NCBI GenBank assembly: GCA_021810145.1
Contig: JAJZJL010000025.1
Coordinates: 1-41,759 of the forward strand
Direction: 5' to 3'
DNA from: Planctomycetota bacterium
GTDB lineage: Bacteria > Planctomycetota > Phycisphaerae > WQYP01
Length of the DNA stretch: 41,759 nucleotides
Shown here: positions 1-8,128 of the stretch, piece by piece
Position numbering within the stretch: position 1 is the stretch's first letter
Layout of the letters: the number at the start of each line of letters is the position of its first letter
The notes under the pieces: model-generated
Databases searched by the model: none
Told to the model about the DNA's origin: nothing
Seen by the model: the letters and a program-made list of their open reading frames with translations, nothing else
Position numbers and translations under genes: made by a program

Positions 1-2
1 TC

Positions 3-1454
3 AAGTACAAAACAATAATTTACATGAGAACACATTGCCGTAGAAAAACCACCCCAAAAAGCAGGAAAATGCAGTGCTATCAAGGGTTTTCTCTACCAAA
101 AATCACTTTTTCGGGGCTAAACTCTGGATTAAATGCTCCGGTGCGTGATGCGGAATTATTCGGTCCATCCAATAAGCCTCTGATCTTTACCGCCCCGCCG
201 AATGCCGCCACACCACCGCATTTCAGCGTTCCTGTTTTGGGACGGTGGCAAATCCGACTCGCGGATACGCCCGCCCGTGCCAGTTTCAATGCCGACAAGT
301 GGCTCGCGGTTACACCCCCCCTGCCCATGGGTGCAGATAACTATCCCGGTTCTTATGAATGGTATCGCACACAAATAACGGTCCCGACTGCCGGCGCTTA
401 TGAACTTAAAATCAATTTTATCAAGGATTGGGGTGAAGTATTCGCCAATGGCCAGTTGCAAACCGATATTTCCGGTCATATCGCCAGGATCAACTTGCGG
501 GCCGGCAGCAACACCATTGCCATTTTGACGGTTTGTGACGGCCGGCGGAAACACTGGACCTATTCCGGACCATTTGCACTTATTGCCCAGAAGGGATTAT
601 GGGGTCCGGTGCGGCTGATGCACTTCACCACGTCACTTGAAACCATTAAAGTTGGCGGCATTACCGCCTGGACCTACCGTCAAATGCTGGCACCACGCAT
701 TAACACCATGATGCAGGTCATTGAAGATCGTGGTGATATGGCAAAATTTAAACCGCTGCCAAAAACACCGGGCTTAATCCCTGCCGGCAAGGGATCGCTC
801 TGGTTTCGCGTGGCGCTGCCGGCAATGACTGCCGATCATCTGGTGCTGCGATGGAACAATCTGCCACGTGGATCCATGGTGGTATTTAATTCCGTTCGCC
901 TGGCAATAATCCGCTCTAAGAACCAATCCGGCAGCCGGCCGGCACAATTCTGGCATCGCCAATCCGGCAATGTTCTCAGTGTGCTGATACCCACTGCCGG
1001 AAAACCATTGGCCGCATTCCCATCGGCAGGTTTTGAACACTACCAATTTAAATCAGCCCTGAAAGACAGGGGACTGTTAACCGCCTGGCGCATGCATGGC
1101 GGGCGCGTGGATACCGGTTCACACTGGCACGCCTTCTCACACGCCGCGGATGTCCCCTGCTACTACCGCACCACTTTTTCCTTTCCCGGCTACAGACATG
1201 GCGAGCATCCGGTGTTGCGCGCAGCGTGGGGATATTGCGGCGGCGGATATATGTGGCTGAACGGCCACAATCTCGGGCGGTACCCTGATCCGGTAATGAC
1301 TCAAGGGCTTTACATGCCTTCCTGTTATCTGAAACATGGCACCAATACGCTGAAAATCTTCGACGAATCCGGCCGATCACCACTGCACATTAAACTGGTC
1401 ACGGAACGCGCTGCCGGTCGGCGGGATATCACACTGGTATGCCATTTAAAGTAA
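3..1454 (+). CDS. GH35-like beta-galactosidase C-terminal region, probably 5'-partial
   Basis: The frame is open to the window edge, so the true start may lie upstream; the first in-window ATG is at 24 (476 residues) and another is at 69. The protein consists of beta-sandwich, galactose-binding-like modules. One lies near residues 105-175, with a WYR..I.VP core and NG.L turns. A C-terminal one, near 380-460, carries YYRTTFSFP, MWLNGHNLGRY, GLYMPSCYLK and GTNTLKIFDESG, the pattern known at the C-terminus of GH35 beta-galactosidases. No TIM barrel or catalytic glutamate pair is visible. The first 45 residues are rich in Lys and Arg and do not resemble a catalytic domain. It is either the tail of a larger enzyme or a carbohydrate-binding remnant. 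Domain assignment is fairly secure; activity is not established. Confidence 0.6.
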   Translation, partial: KYKTIIYMRTHCRRKTTPKSRKMQCYQGFSLPKITFSGLNSGLNAPVRDAELFGPSNKPLIFTAPPNAATPPHFSVPVLGRWQIRLADTPARASFNADKWLAVTPPLPMGADNYPGSYEWYRTQITVPTAGAYELKINFIKDWGEVFANGQLQTDISGHIARINLRAGSNTIAILTVCDGRRKHWTYSGPFALIAQKGLWGPVRLMHFTTSLETIKVGGITAWTYRQMLAPRINTMMQVIEDRGDMAKFKPLPKTPGLIPAGKGSLWFRVALPAMTADHLVLRWNNLPRGSMVVFNSVRLAIIRSKNQSGSRPAQFWHRQSGNVLSVLIPTAGKPLAAFPSAGFEHYQFKSALKDRGLLTAWRMHGGRVDTGSHWHAFSHAADVPCYYRTTFSFPGYRHGEHPVLRAAWGYCGGGYMWLNGHNLGRYPDPVMTQGLYMPSCYLKHGTNTLKIFDESGRSPLHIKLVTERAAGRRDITLVCHLK

Positions 1455-1641
1455 AATCACCTGGCAAACCATTCATTTCTTCCGCGCGTTGAGTCAACCC
1501 AATACCGGGAAATTCTATAGCCGCTGCATGATCACACTTCCATCGTTCCGCCCTTCGCGCGACTTGAGTCTGCTGCAGCAAGCCGCTGCGCCGGGTCTCA
1601 GGGGCGCAAAGCCGCCACTGCGAAATCACCGATCAAACCGG

Positions 1642-1647
1642 TATAAT
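1642..1647 (+). promoter_or_regulatory. -10 box (TATAAT) of thiL, possible leaderless start
   Basis: A perfect TATAAT ends 7 nt before the thiL ATG, so transcription would start at or next to the start codon. No Shine-Dalgarno sequence fits in between, and no good -35 is visible. The rnpB gene in this window shows the same 7-nt spacing between its -10 box and RNA 5' end. Confidence 0.5.
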
Positions 1648-1654
1648 CCCCGCC

Positions 1655-2590
1655 ATGAAGGAAAATGACATACTGGATTGGATTGCCCGTACAGCCAGAC
1701 GCTATCCTGGCGTTCATATTGGTGTGGGCGATGACATGGCCGCAATCAAGCTGCCGGGAGGCGATTGTTCACAGTTGGCTTTACTGAAAATTGATCAAGC
1801 CCTGGATCAGGTGCATTTCGATCTACGCCAACACTCTGCTGCCGCTGCTGGGAAAAAGGCGGTCAATCGATGCCTTTCCGATTGTGCGGCCATGGCATGC
1901 ACACCCGCGGCAATCCTGATCTCCGTGGCTCTGCCCCAATCGACCGACACCGCGATGATGCAGGATCTTTTTAACGGATGTCAAACGGCGGCGTCGGCAT
2001 TTCATTGTCCGATTGTCGGTGGAGATACCGCCGTCTGGAATCAGCGGCTGGTAATTACCGTGGCGGCTCTTGGAGTATCGAGCCGCCCGCCAATCCGGCG
2101 ATCCGGTGCCAGGGCCGGCGACGCACTATGTGTTACCGGAAAACTTGGCGGCAGCATTCTGGGCCGGCATCTGACCTTTACTCCGCGCATTGCTCTGGCC
2201 GAACGGCTGGCCGGGGCAATCCATATTCATGCAATGATGGATATATCCGATGGCTTGGCCAAAGACCTGCCGCGCATGATGATCGCATCGGGCACCGGTG
2301 CAGATGTTGATGCATCCTGGGTGCCGGTGCATGAAGAGGCCCGCATCCTGCAGCAGCGAGATCAGCAGTCGGCCCTGTATCATGCCCTGTGTGACGGTGA
2401 AGATTATGAACTGTTATTCGCCGCGGATTCTGATGATGCCCGGCAACTGGCCCATTTTGATAAGGATATTCCCATCACCATTATTGGCCGTGTAACGGCT
2501 GCGGCAGGCGAATTGACTCTGACCGATCAACAGGGAAACAGGCAGCCATGGCCCGAGGGTGGATGGGAATATTCCGGTGGTGATGCATGA
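1655..2590 (+). CDS. thiL: thiamine-monophosphate kinase ThiL
   Basis: ATP-dependent phosphorylation of thiamine monophosphate to thiamine pyrophosphate, the last step of cofactor biosynthesis, in the cytosol. At 311 residues the length is normal for ThiL. Family motifs seen: GVGDDMAAI near residues 23-31 (the Mg/ATP-binding acidic turn), GGDTAVWN near 126, a DISDGLAKDL motif near 197 and DGEDYELLFA near 249. The ATG at 1655 lies just after a TATAAT box and has no Shine-Dalgarno sequence, suggesting a leaderless transcript. The stop overlaps the tsaE start by 4 nt (ATGA), so the two genes are translationally coupled. ThiL next to TsaE is a pairing known in several bacteria. Confidence 0.95.
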   Translation: MKENDILDWIARTARRYPGVHIGVGDDMAAIKLPGGDCSQLALLKIDQALDQVHFDLRQHSAAAAGKKAVNRCLSDCAAMACTPAAILISVALPQSTDTAMMQDLFNGCQTAASAFHCPIVGGDTAVWNQRLVITVAALGVSSRPPIRRSGARAGDALCVTGKLGGSILGRHLTFTPRIALAERLAGAIHIHAMMDISDGLAKDLPRMMIASGTGADVDASWVPVHEEARILQQRDQQSALYHALCDGEDYELLFAADSDDARQLAHFDKDIPITIIGRVTAAAGELTLTDQQGNRQPWPEGGWEYSGGDA

Positions 2591-3090
2591 AAAATCGACA
2601 TGACGTGGCGGATATTATTACCCAATCCGTGCAGGAAACCGTGGCGTTTGGACAACGACTTGGAGAATCGGCACGGGGCGGAGAATGTATGGCCCTTGAG
2701 GGGATGCTGGGTACCGGTAAAACGCAACTGGTTCGGGGCATCAGCCTGGGGGCGCAAGTTGCGGATATTGGCCTGGTTAACAGTCCATCTTATGTGCTGT
2801 TAAATATCTATCTGGCGATGCCGGATAATCCACGGAGCAAAACAGTCTATCATCTTGATGCGTACCGCGTACAAAATTCCGAGGCGTTTAATGCCGTAGG
2901 CTTTTCCGAACTCTTGGAACAGGACGGTATTATTGCCATTGAATGGGCCTCGCGTGTAGCGGACCTGCTGCCCGAGGACTATCTGCTGGTGCGCGGGGAG
3001 GTTCTTGATCACGAAACCCGCCGCTGGCACCTCATGGCCCATGGCCCTAAATCGCAGGCCTTACTCAACGCGGTTATGAAAACGCAATAA
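2587..3090 (+). CDS. tsaE: tRNA threonylcarbamoyladenosine biosynthesis ATPase TsaE
   Basis: Small P-loop ATPase that works with TsaB and TsaD in making the t6A modification at position 37 of ANN-decoding tRNAs. The 167 residues match the family length. Walker A is seen as GMLGTGKTQLVRG near residues 39-51, followed by the SPSYVLLN segment, HLDAYRV near 94-100 (the Walker B-like aspartate), and IEWASRVADLLPEDYL, the conserved C-terminal signature. The start ATG overlaps the thiL stop (2587-2590). No tsaB or tsaD is in the window. The next gene starts 324 bp downstream behind its own promoter, so thiL-tsaE is probably the whole transcription unit. Confidence 0.93.
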   Translation: MKNRHDVADIITQSVQETVAFGQRLGESARGGECMALEGMLGTGKTQLVRGISLGAQVADIGLVNSPSYVLLNIYLAMPDNPRSKTVYHLDAYRVQNSEAFNAVGFSELLEQDGIIAIEWASRVADLLPEDYLLVRGEVLDHETRRWHLMAHGPKSQALLNAVMKTQ

Positions 3091-3414
3091 TTTCATTGCC
3101 TGGTATGCGCAAAAAACAGCCACAAATCAATTGTCCGTTTTTCACAACTTGGAACGGATTTCAAACTGCCTGCGCCCGATGTTCAGGGCCGCCGCGGCGT
3201 TGGCCAAAGAAAAGCCATGGCGGAACAGCCCGAAAGGCTGATCGAGATTTTTCCCTGCGCTCTCTTTTTCGGATTCGGCCCGCAGCGCATAGAACCGGAC
3301 GGTTCCGGGTGGGAATAAAAGCGGCATGTTTATTTAATCGACAAGTCTACTATAATACAAAGTCTGTCCGCGGATGGCCGCGGCGTGATGGCGTTCTGAT
3401 GGAGATTCCTGGCG
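3091..3414. other. intergenic region upstream of leuC-like gene
   Basis: No convincing gene in these 324 bp. It holds a small inverted repeat GAACCG-GA-CGGTTC (3292-3305), the -10 box at 3351, a leader hairpin at 3368-3383 and a GGAG ribosome-binding site at 3401-3404. No clear rho-independent terminator for tsaE is visible. Confidence 0.5.
3351..3383 (+). promoter_or_regulatory. leuC-like promoter -10 box and leader hairpin
   Basis: TATAAT at 3351-3356 has no good -35 partner (GTTTAT at 17 bp). Just downstream, in the predicted leader, CCGCGG-ATGG-CCGCGG (3368-3383) forms a 6-bp GC-only stem with a 4-nt loop. The transcript start would be about 3363, leaving a leader of about 50 nt. Whether the hairpin regulates anything is unknown. 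Confidence 0.45.
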
Positions 3415-4821
3415 ATGGCTGGAATGACAATTACCGAAAAGATCATGGCCAAACATTCGGGCCGGAAACATGTTCAACCGGGCGAAAATATATGGGTGGA
3501 TGTGGATATTCTCATGACCCACGATGTTTGCGGCCCCGGCACCATCGGCATATTTCATGAAAAATTCGGCCGCAATGCCAAAGTATGGGACAAAGAACGC
3601 GTTGTGATCATACCTGACCACTACATTTTCACAGCAGACCAGAAATGCCATCGGAATGTGCAGATTCTGCGTGATTTCGTGCGCGAACAGGGATTGCCAT
3701 ATTACTATGACCCGGAATTTGTAAAAAATGAACTGGGCATGCCGAATCCATATCTGGATCCCAACAAAACCACGTACAAAGGCGTTTGCCACAAGGCGTT
3801 GCCGGAGGAAGGCCATGTGCGCCCCGGTGAAATTCTTCTCGGTACCGACAGCCACACCTGTACCGCCGGCGCATTCGGGCAGTTTGCCACCGGTGTCGGC
3901 AACACCGATGCCGCGTTCACGTTGGGTACCGGCAAAACCTGGCTCAAAGTGCCTCCGACGATGAAGTTTGAATTCCATGGGGAGATTCCGCCGTACCTTA
4001 CGGCCAAAGATTTAATTCTGCTTGTCATCGGTGAAATTGGCGTTGCCGGAGCGACATATAAAACCATGTATTTTGCCGGCCAGGGGATCCGTTCCCTGAC
4101 ACTGGAAGATCGCATGACATTGACCAATATGGCCATTGAAGCCGGTGGTAAAAATGGCGTCTGCGATGTGGATGAAAAGACCTTGCAGTATGTGCGCCAC
4201 CGCAGCCGCATCAAGAACTGGGAGGTATTCACTGACGATGCCAATGCCCAGTACTGCTACGAAAAGCAATGGGATCTTTCAACCATTGAGCCGCTTGTGG
4301 CCAAACCGCATTCACCGGACAACCGCGATACCGCGCGCAATTGCCGGGATATAAAGGTGGATCAGGCGTATATCGGCAGTTGCACGGGTGGCAAAATTAC
4401 CGATATGATTTTTGCCGCCAGCATTCTCAAAGGCCGAGAAGTTAAAGTGCCGACATACGTGGTTCCAGGTTCCACGGAGGTTCATTCCGATATGAAACGG
4501 CTGAATCTTGTCGGAGCGGAAAAGGGACCGAACGAAAAGAGCATCGAAGATATTCTGCTTGATGCGGGGTGCAAAGTCGGTCCCAGCGGGTGCAGCGCCT
4601 GTCTTGGCGGTCCGCCGGACACTTTTGGCCGCCTGGGTGGCACGGAAGTGTGCATCAGCACGACCAATCGCAATTTTCCTGGACGCATGGGATCGATGCA
4701 GGCGGCGGTATATCTCGCCAGCCCGTTAACGGTAGCGGCCAGCGCCTTGACCGGCCACATCACCGACCCGCGGGAATATGTGGTTAAGCCGATTCAAACA
4801 GGCATGGCAGGCGTGCTGTAA
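3415..4821 (+). CDS. leuC: aconitase-family dehydratase, 3-isopropylmalate dehydratase large-subunit type
   Basis: Probably the large subunit of 3-isopropylmalate dehydratase (leucine pathway) or a related homoaconitase-type isomerase. The 468 residues fit the LeuC/HacA range. Seen: MTHDVCGPGTIGIF near 40, TDSHTCTAGAFGQFATGVG near 143-161, and the three cysteine ligands of the [4Fe-4S] cluster in IGSCTGGK and GCSACLGG. A GGAG site at 3401-3404 is 10 nt before the ATG at 3415; a second in-frame ATG is at 3424. The matching small subunit (LeuD) is not next to it, because the following gene lies on the opposite strand. The stop codon abuts the stop of the converging pseudopilin gene with no base between. 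Substrate cannot be fixed from sequence alone. Confidence 0.85.
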   Translation: MAGMTITEKIMAKHSGRKHVQPGENIWVDVDILMTHDVCGPGTIGIFHEKFGRNAKVWDKERVVIIPDHYIFTADQKCHRNVQILRDFVREQGLPYYYDPEFVKNELGMPNPYLDPNKTTYKGVCHKALPEEGHVRPGEILLGTDSHTCTAGAFGQFATGVGNTDAAFTLGTGKTWLKVPPTMKFEFHGEIPPYLTAKDLILLVIGEIGVAGATYKTMYFAGQGIRSLTLEDRMTLTNMAIEAGGKNGVCDVDEKTLQYVRHRSRIKNWEVFTDDANAQYCYEKQWDLSTIEPLVAKPHSPDNRDTARNCRDIKVDQAYIGSCTGGKITDMIFAASILKGREVKVPTYVVPGSTEVHSDMKRLNLVGAEKGPNEKSIEDILLDAGCKVGPSGCSACLGGPPDTFGRLGGTEVCISTTNRNFPGRMGSMQAAVYLASPLTVAASALTGHITDPREYVVKPIQTGMAGVL

Positions 4822-6171
4822 TTACCAGGACATCGGCACAACGACATCTCGCGGCGTATATGCGGATGACCACTGCAGGTGCCATAACTCCGCCAACGGA
4901 ACCGTATGCGCCGAACCGTCTGTGAATGAAACATTCACTTGGCCGACATGCCGATTGATGCAGAATCTTCCCATTTCATCTTTGGTGCTCAGGTTATACG
5001 CACCGAGTTGAAGATTTGCCGGCACCGGGTCCTGCGGTTGAGGTGTGCCATCAACCCAAATGGAATCTAAAAAAAGCGGCTGGTTCGACACCAACTGCCC
5101 ACCGCGCACCCGTGGATCCCATGGTGGCACCGGCCCTTGGACAATCACCGCTTTGCCCCGGCTGGTATATGTGCCACCGGTAACAATCTCACCTTGGATA
5201 GTATCGCCACCATGAATCGACAGGTTACCGCCAGCGTATATACTGCCGGTTAAGCTGGTCTGCCCGGCAAAACTGACGTTCCCCAGTACCACGAGATTCA
5301 GGTTTGCGGTTCCGGAACCGGTTGAAGGAAATTGCCCCGATATATCCACATTTCCGGTAACCAGCAGCGTTCCACTGCCAATGATTTGAATTTGTCCCCT
5401 GGGGCTGAAGTCGCCGTTGATAATCTGATACGGATTCTGAGAAAAATCAATAATTTTGGAGCTTGTCACGGGAGTTGGATTGTACGTCTGCTCGATATAT
5501 TGAAACGTATCGGTAACACTTGGCGGCTGTACATCCGGTATATCTGGAATCTGCGAGCCTGACACATAACAACCGCCGGTCAAGTTTATTGCTCCGCCGG
5601 ATTTAAGGCTGCCGTAGACGCTAACGTTTCCATTTCCACCGATCCCGGTGGCGGAGGCTATATCGCCACGATAGGTCTGGTTTCCGCCAATCGTAATGGC
5701 TCCAAAAGACGCGATTAAAGGGACATAGTCGCCGGGATTGACATATGTGTTCATCCCGTAACTGGACATCACGCCTTCAGCCCATGGGTAACCCGCCGAA
5801 TACGGTGGGCCGGAATTACGGATTTTTCCCCAAGCCAGCGAGGCTGTACCGATTCCCGATGACGGTGCCGATGCATCCGGGCACAAGGCATTGCTGGCAA
5901 TCCCGGTGTCATACCTTGATATCTGCGGATACCAGTAATTTCCAGGGGTTTGACAATCCGAAGGAAACGCACCTTTACTATTAACGGAATAGGCAATCGC
6001 CGCGAGAGAAAGTTGATGCAGATTTGACAGGCATGTGGTAATGCGAGCAAACTCCCTGGCGCGTCCCAGAGAGGCCAGCAAAATGCCGGTCAGAATCATT
6101 ATGCTTACCAGTACAACCAGCAGCTCGGTAAGCGAGAAGCCATGTTTATATTCCGATTTATTCAGTTTCAT
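4822..6171 (-). CDS. prepilin-type H-X9-DG pseudopilin with inserted beta-rich domain (copy 1)
   Basis: Secreted or pilus-like minor pseudopilin of the planctomycete type; function unknown. The N-terminus has the prepilin peptidase site and membrane helix (HGFSLTELLVVLVSIMILTG), followed by the TTCLSNLHQLSLAAIAYSVN segment typical of the family. The C-terminus holds RHVGQVNVSFTDG, exactly His-X9-Asp-Gly, then LAELWHLQWS. Between them, about residues 145-350, sits a Gly/Ser/Thr-rich region with recurrent GN, GS and YAGGNLSIHG-like units, which I read as a beta-solenoid or bactofilin-like insertion. I prefer the ATG at 6171 (449 residues); a TTG at 6183 would add four residues. The second copy lies 77 bp upstream, so the two may be co-transcribed. 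Confidence 0.85.
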   Translation of the reverse strand: MKLNKSEYKHGFSLTELLVVLVSIMILTGILLASLGRAREFARITTCLSNLHQLSLAAIAYSVNSKGAFPSDCQTPGNYWYPQISRYDTGIASNALCPDASAPSSGIGTASLAWGKIRNSGPPYSAGYPWAEGVMSSYGMNTYVNPGDYVPLIASFGAITIGGNQTYRGDIASATGIGGNGNVSVYGSLKSGGAINLTGGCYVSGSQIPDIPDVQPPSVTDTFQYIEQTYNPTPVTSSKIIDFSQNPYQIINGDFSPRGQIQIIGSGTLLVTGNVDISGQFPSTGSGTANLNLVVLGNVSFAGQTSLTGSIYAGGNLSIHGGDTIQGEIVTGGTYTSRGKAVIVQGPVPPWDPRVRGGQLVSNQPLFLDSIWVDGTPQPQDPVPANLQLGAYNLSTKDEMGRFCINRHVGQVNVSFTDGSAHTVPLAELWHLQWSSAYTPRDVVVPMSW

Positions 6172-6248
6172 CCGATCCGTCAATTCGTAAATTCAAATCC
6201 TAGAGAGCGATTTACCATATGCGACGTCTTACACTACCCCGTAGCAGC

Positions 6249-7601
6249 CTACCAGGACATTGGCACAACAACATTCCGTGGCGTATATGCAGAGGACCAC
6301 TGCAACTGCCATAACTCCGCCAGCGGAACCGTATGCGCTGAACCATCGGTAAACGAAACATTCACCTGGCCGACATGCCGATTGATGCAGAACCTCCCCA
6401 TTTCATCGGTAGAACTGAGGTTATACGCACCGAGTTGAAGATTTGCCGGAACCGGGTCTTGAGGTTGAGGTGTGCCATCAACCCAAATCGAATCTAAAAA
6501 AAGCGGCTGGTTCGACACCAACTGGCCACCGCGCACCCGTGGGTCCCATGGTGGCACCGGCCCCTGGTTAATGACAGCTTTACCTTGGCTGGAATAACCA
6601 CCGCCGGTCACGATCTCGCCTTGCAGGTCAATTCCGGTCCCGCTTCTTCCATCAATGGTGAGATTGCCTCCGGCGTAAATCGCACCGGAGATATTGGTCT
6701 GACCTGAAAAACTCACGTTCCCCAAGGCAATAATATTCATGCTGGCGGCACCAGACCCGTTGGCCGGGAAGTATCCGGACACATCAACATTTCCAGTCAC
6801 CAGAAGTGTTCCACTGCCAATAATTTGGATCTGGCCACTGGGGTCAAAATTACCGTTGATTATCTGGTAAGGGTTCTGAGAGAAGTCGATGAGTTTTGAA
6901 CTCGTAACAGGAGTAGGGTTGTACGTCTGCTCGATATATTGAAATGTATCCGAAACGCTCGGCGGCTGCACATCCGGTATATTGGGAATCTGCGAGCCTG
7001 CTACATAAGCTCCTCCTGTTAAGCTTATCGCACCGCCCGATTTGAGGCTTCCATAGATATTTGCATTTCCATTTCCACCTATGCCCGTTGCAGATTCAAT
7101 ATCACCTCGATAAGTTTGATTTCCCCCAAGCGAAATCGTACCGAACGATGAAATTAAGGGAATATAATCGCCGGGATTGACATATGTATTCATTCCGTAA
7201 CTGGATGTCACCCCTTCAGCCCATGGGTAACCCGCCGAATACGGTGGACCCGAATCACTGATTTTTCCCCAAGCCAGCGAGGCTGTACCGATTCCCGATG
7301 ACGGTGCCGATGCATCCGGGCACAAGGCATTGCTGGCAATACCGGTGTCATAATTGGATATCTGCGGATACCAGTAATTTCCGGGGGTTTGACAGTCCGA
7401 AGGAAACGCACCTTTATCGTTAACAGAGTACGCTATCGCCGCCAGGGACAACTGGTGCAGATTTGACAGGCAGGTGGTTATTCTGGCAAATTCTTTGGCA
7501 CGCCCCAGTGACGCCAAGGTAATTCCCGTCAGGATAGCGATACTCACGATTACAACCAGCAGTTCGGTTAATGAAAAACCGCTTTTTTTTGCGATGCCCA
7601 T
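6249..7601 (-). CDS. prepilin-type H-X9-DG pseudopilin with inserted beta-rich domain (copy 2)
   Basis: Upstream paralogue of the previous gene, 450 residues. It starts with an ATG at 7601 preceded by a good GGAGG ribosome-binding site (complement of 7610-7614). The same parts are seen: a short basic lead MGIAKK, cleavage site SGFSLTELLVV, the CLSNLHQLSLAAIAYSVND segment, the Gly-rich beta insertion and the H-X9-DG tail RHVGQVNVSFTDG. The insertion differs from copy 1 by substitutions and a few extra residues near NLTIDGRSGTGIDLQ. As in type IV pilins, the helix would anchor it in the inner membrane until assembly; secretion and assembly partners are not encoded here. The family call is secure; the role is not. 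Confidence 0.87.
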   Translation of the reverse strand: MGIAKKSGFSLTELLVVIVSIAILTGITLASLGRAKEFARITTCLSNLHQLSLAAIAYSVNDKGAFPSDCQTPGNYWYPQISNYDTGIASNALCPDASAPSSGIGTASLAWGKISDSGPPYSAGYPWAEGVTSSYGMNTYVNPGDYIPLISSFGTISLGGNQTYRGDIESATGIGGNGNANIYGSLKSGGAISLTGGAYVAGSQIPNIPDVQPPSVSDTFQYIEQTYNPTPVTSSKLIDFSQNPYQIINGNFDPSGQIQIIGSGTLLVTGNVDVSGYFPANGSGAASMNIIALGNVSFSGQTNISGAIYAGGNLTIDGRSGTGIDLQGEIVTGGGYSSQGKAVINQGPVPPWDPRVRGGQLVSNQPLFLDSIWVDGTPQPQDPVPANLQLGAYNLSSTDEMGRFCINRHVGQVNVSFTDGSAHTVPLAELWQLQWSSAYTPRNVVVPMSW

Positions 7602-8128
7602 AATTTATGCCTCCATAGGCTCACATCGCCCCTCACTGAACCGAGCAACCTGTTCACATCACAAATATCGGCCTGCAAAAAGGTACTTTTCCGTCAACGC
7701 TTCTATCCACTCCGGCAGGCAACTTGCGTCCCACCGGCCAAATACTATTCCCCGGCATGGCGATGATTATTCTGCTTCGTTCGAGGCATAGCCCGATCGG
7801 TGCACTGGATCATGAAATCGGTAAAGGCCGGATGCCGCCCCGGTTCCGAATTCCGGAACACAACGGTATGGCTGGGCAGACTCGCGTGATTCACTTCGCG
7901 TGTGGCTGGGTCGCCGGACAGAACAATTTTGATACAGGCCGCCATGATTGAAACTCCGCTTTACACATCCAACGGATTACATCAGCGACCTCCTTGTCAC
8001 ATCAACACCTATCTATTCGGCTACCTCAGTACATGTGGATAACTGAAAGTTGATGAAAATACGTTAATTTTCCAATAAATTCACGTTTCGGGTCCCCCGC
8101 GTCCGATATTACTAATTTTCTCGCAGTT
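7602..8128. other. intergenic region between pseudopilin copy 2 and membrane protein gene
   Basis: These 527 bp lack a convincing gene. On the - strand they hold a weak 66-residue ORF (7745-7945) and, in another frame, a short coding-like stretch ending at 7659. The right part (7946-8128) is AT-rich and carries one DnaA-box-like TGTGGATAA at 8034-8042. Promoters for both divergent neighbours must lie here, but I cannot place them with confidence. Confidence 0.4.
7745..7945 (-). CDS. possible small hypothetical protein or gene remnant
   Basis: A 66-residue ORF beginning MAACIKIVLSGDP with a GGAG site about 8 nt before its ATG. I do not recognise the protein and see no membrane helix or signal peptide. 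A second - strand reading frame (about 7659-7765) downstream encodes GRWDASCLPEWIEALTEKY, which looks more protein-like than random sequence. The two may be pieces of one decayed gene. It may equally be noncoding. Confidence 0.25.
   Translation of the reverse strand: MAACIKIVLSGDPATREVNHASLPSHTVVFRNSEPGRHPAFTDFMIQCTDRAMPRTKQNNHRHAGE

Larger units (their letters stand above)
4822..7601 (-). repeat. tandem duplication of a pseudopilin gene
   Basis: Two head-to-tail copies (4822-6171 and 6249-7601) encode proteins of nearly the same length that are similar along their whole length. DNA identity is uneven: 5821-5901 and 7260-7340 are identical over 81 bp, including synonymous positions, while the central parts differ clearly in silent sites and carry a short length difference. 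Confidence 0.85.

Noticed and set aside
3142-3327. Short - strand ORF in the gap before the LeuC-type gene, with a SLANAAAALNIGRRQFEI segment.
   Set aside because: Length and context give no support; it overlaps the promoter region of the downstream gene.
8034-8042. TGTGGATAA, a perfect DnaA box on the - strand in an AT-rich gap, hinting at a replication origin.
   Set aside because: Only one copy, no dnaA or dnaN nearby, and a 9-mer in a window of this size is expected by chance about once in three windows.
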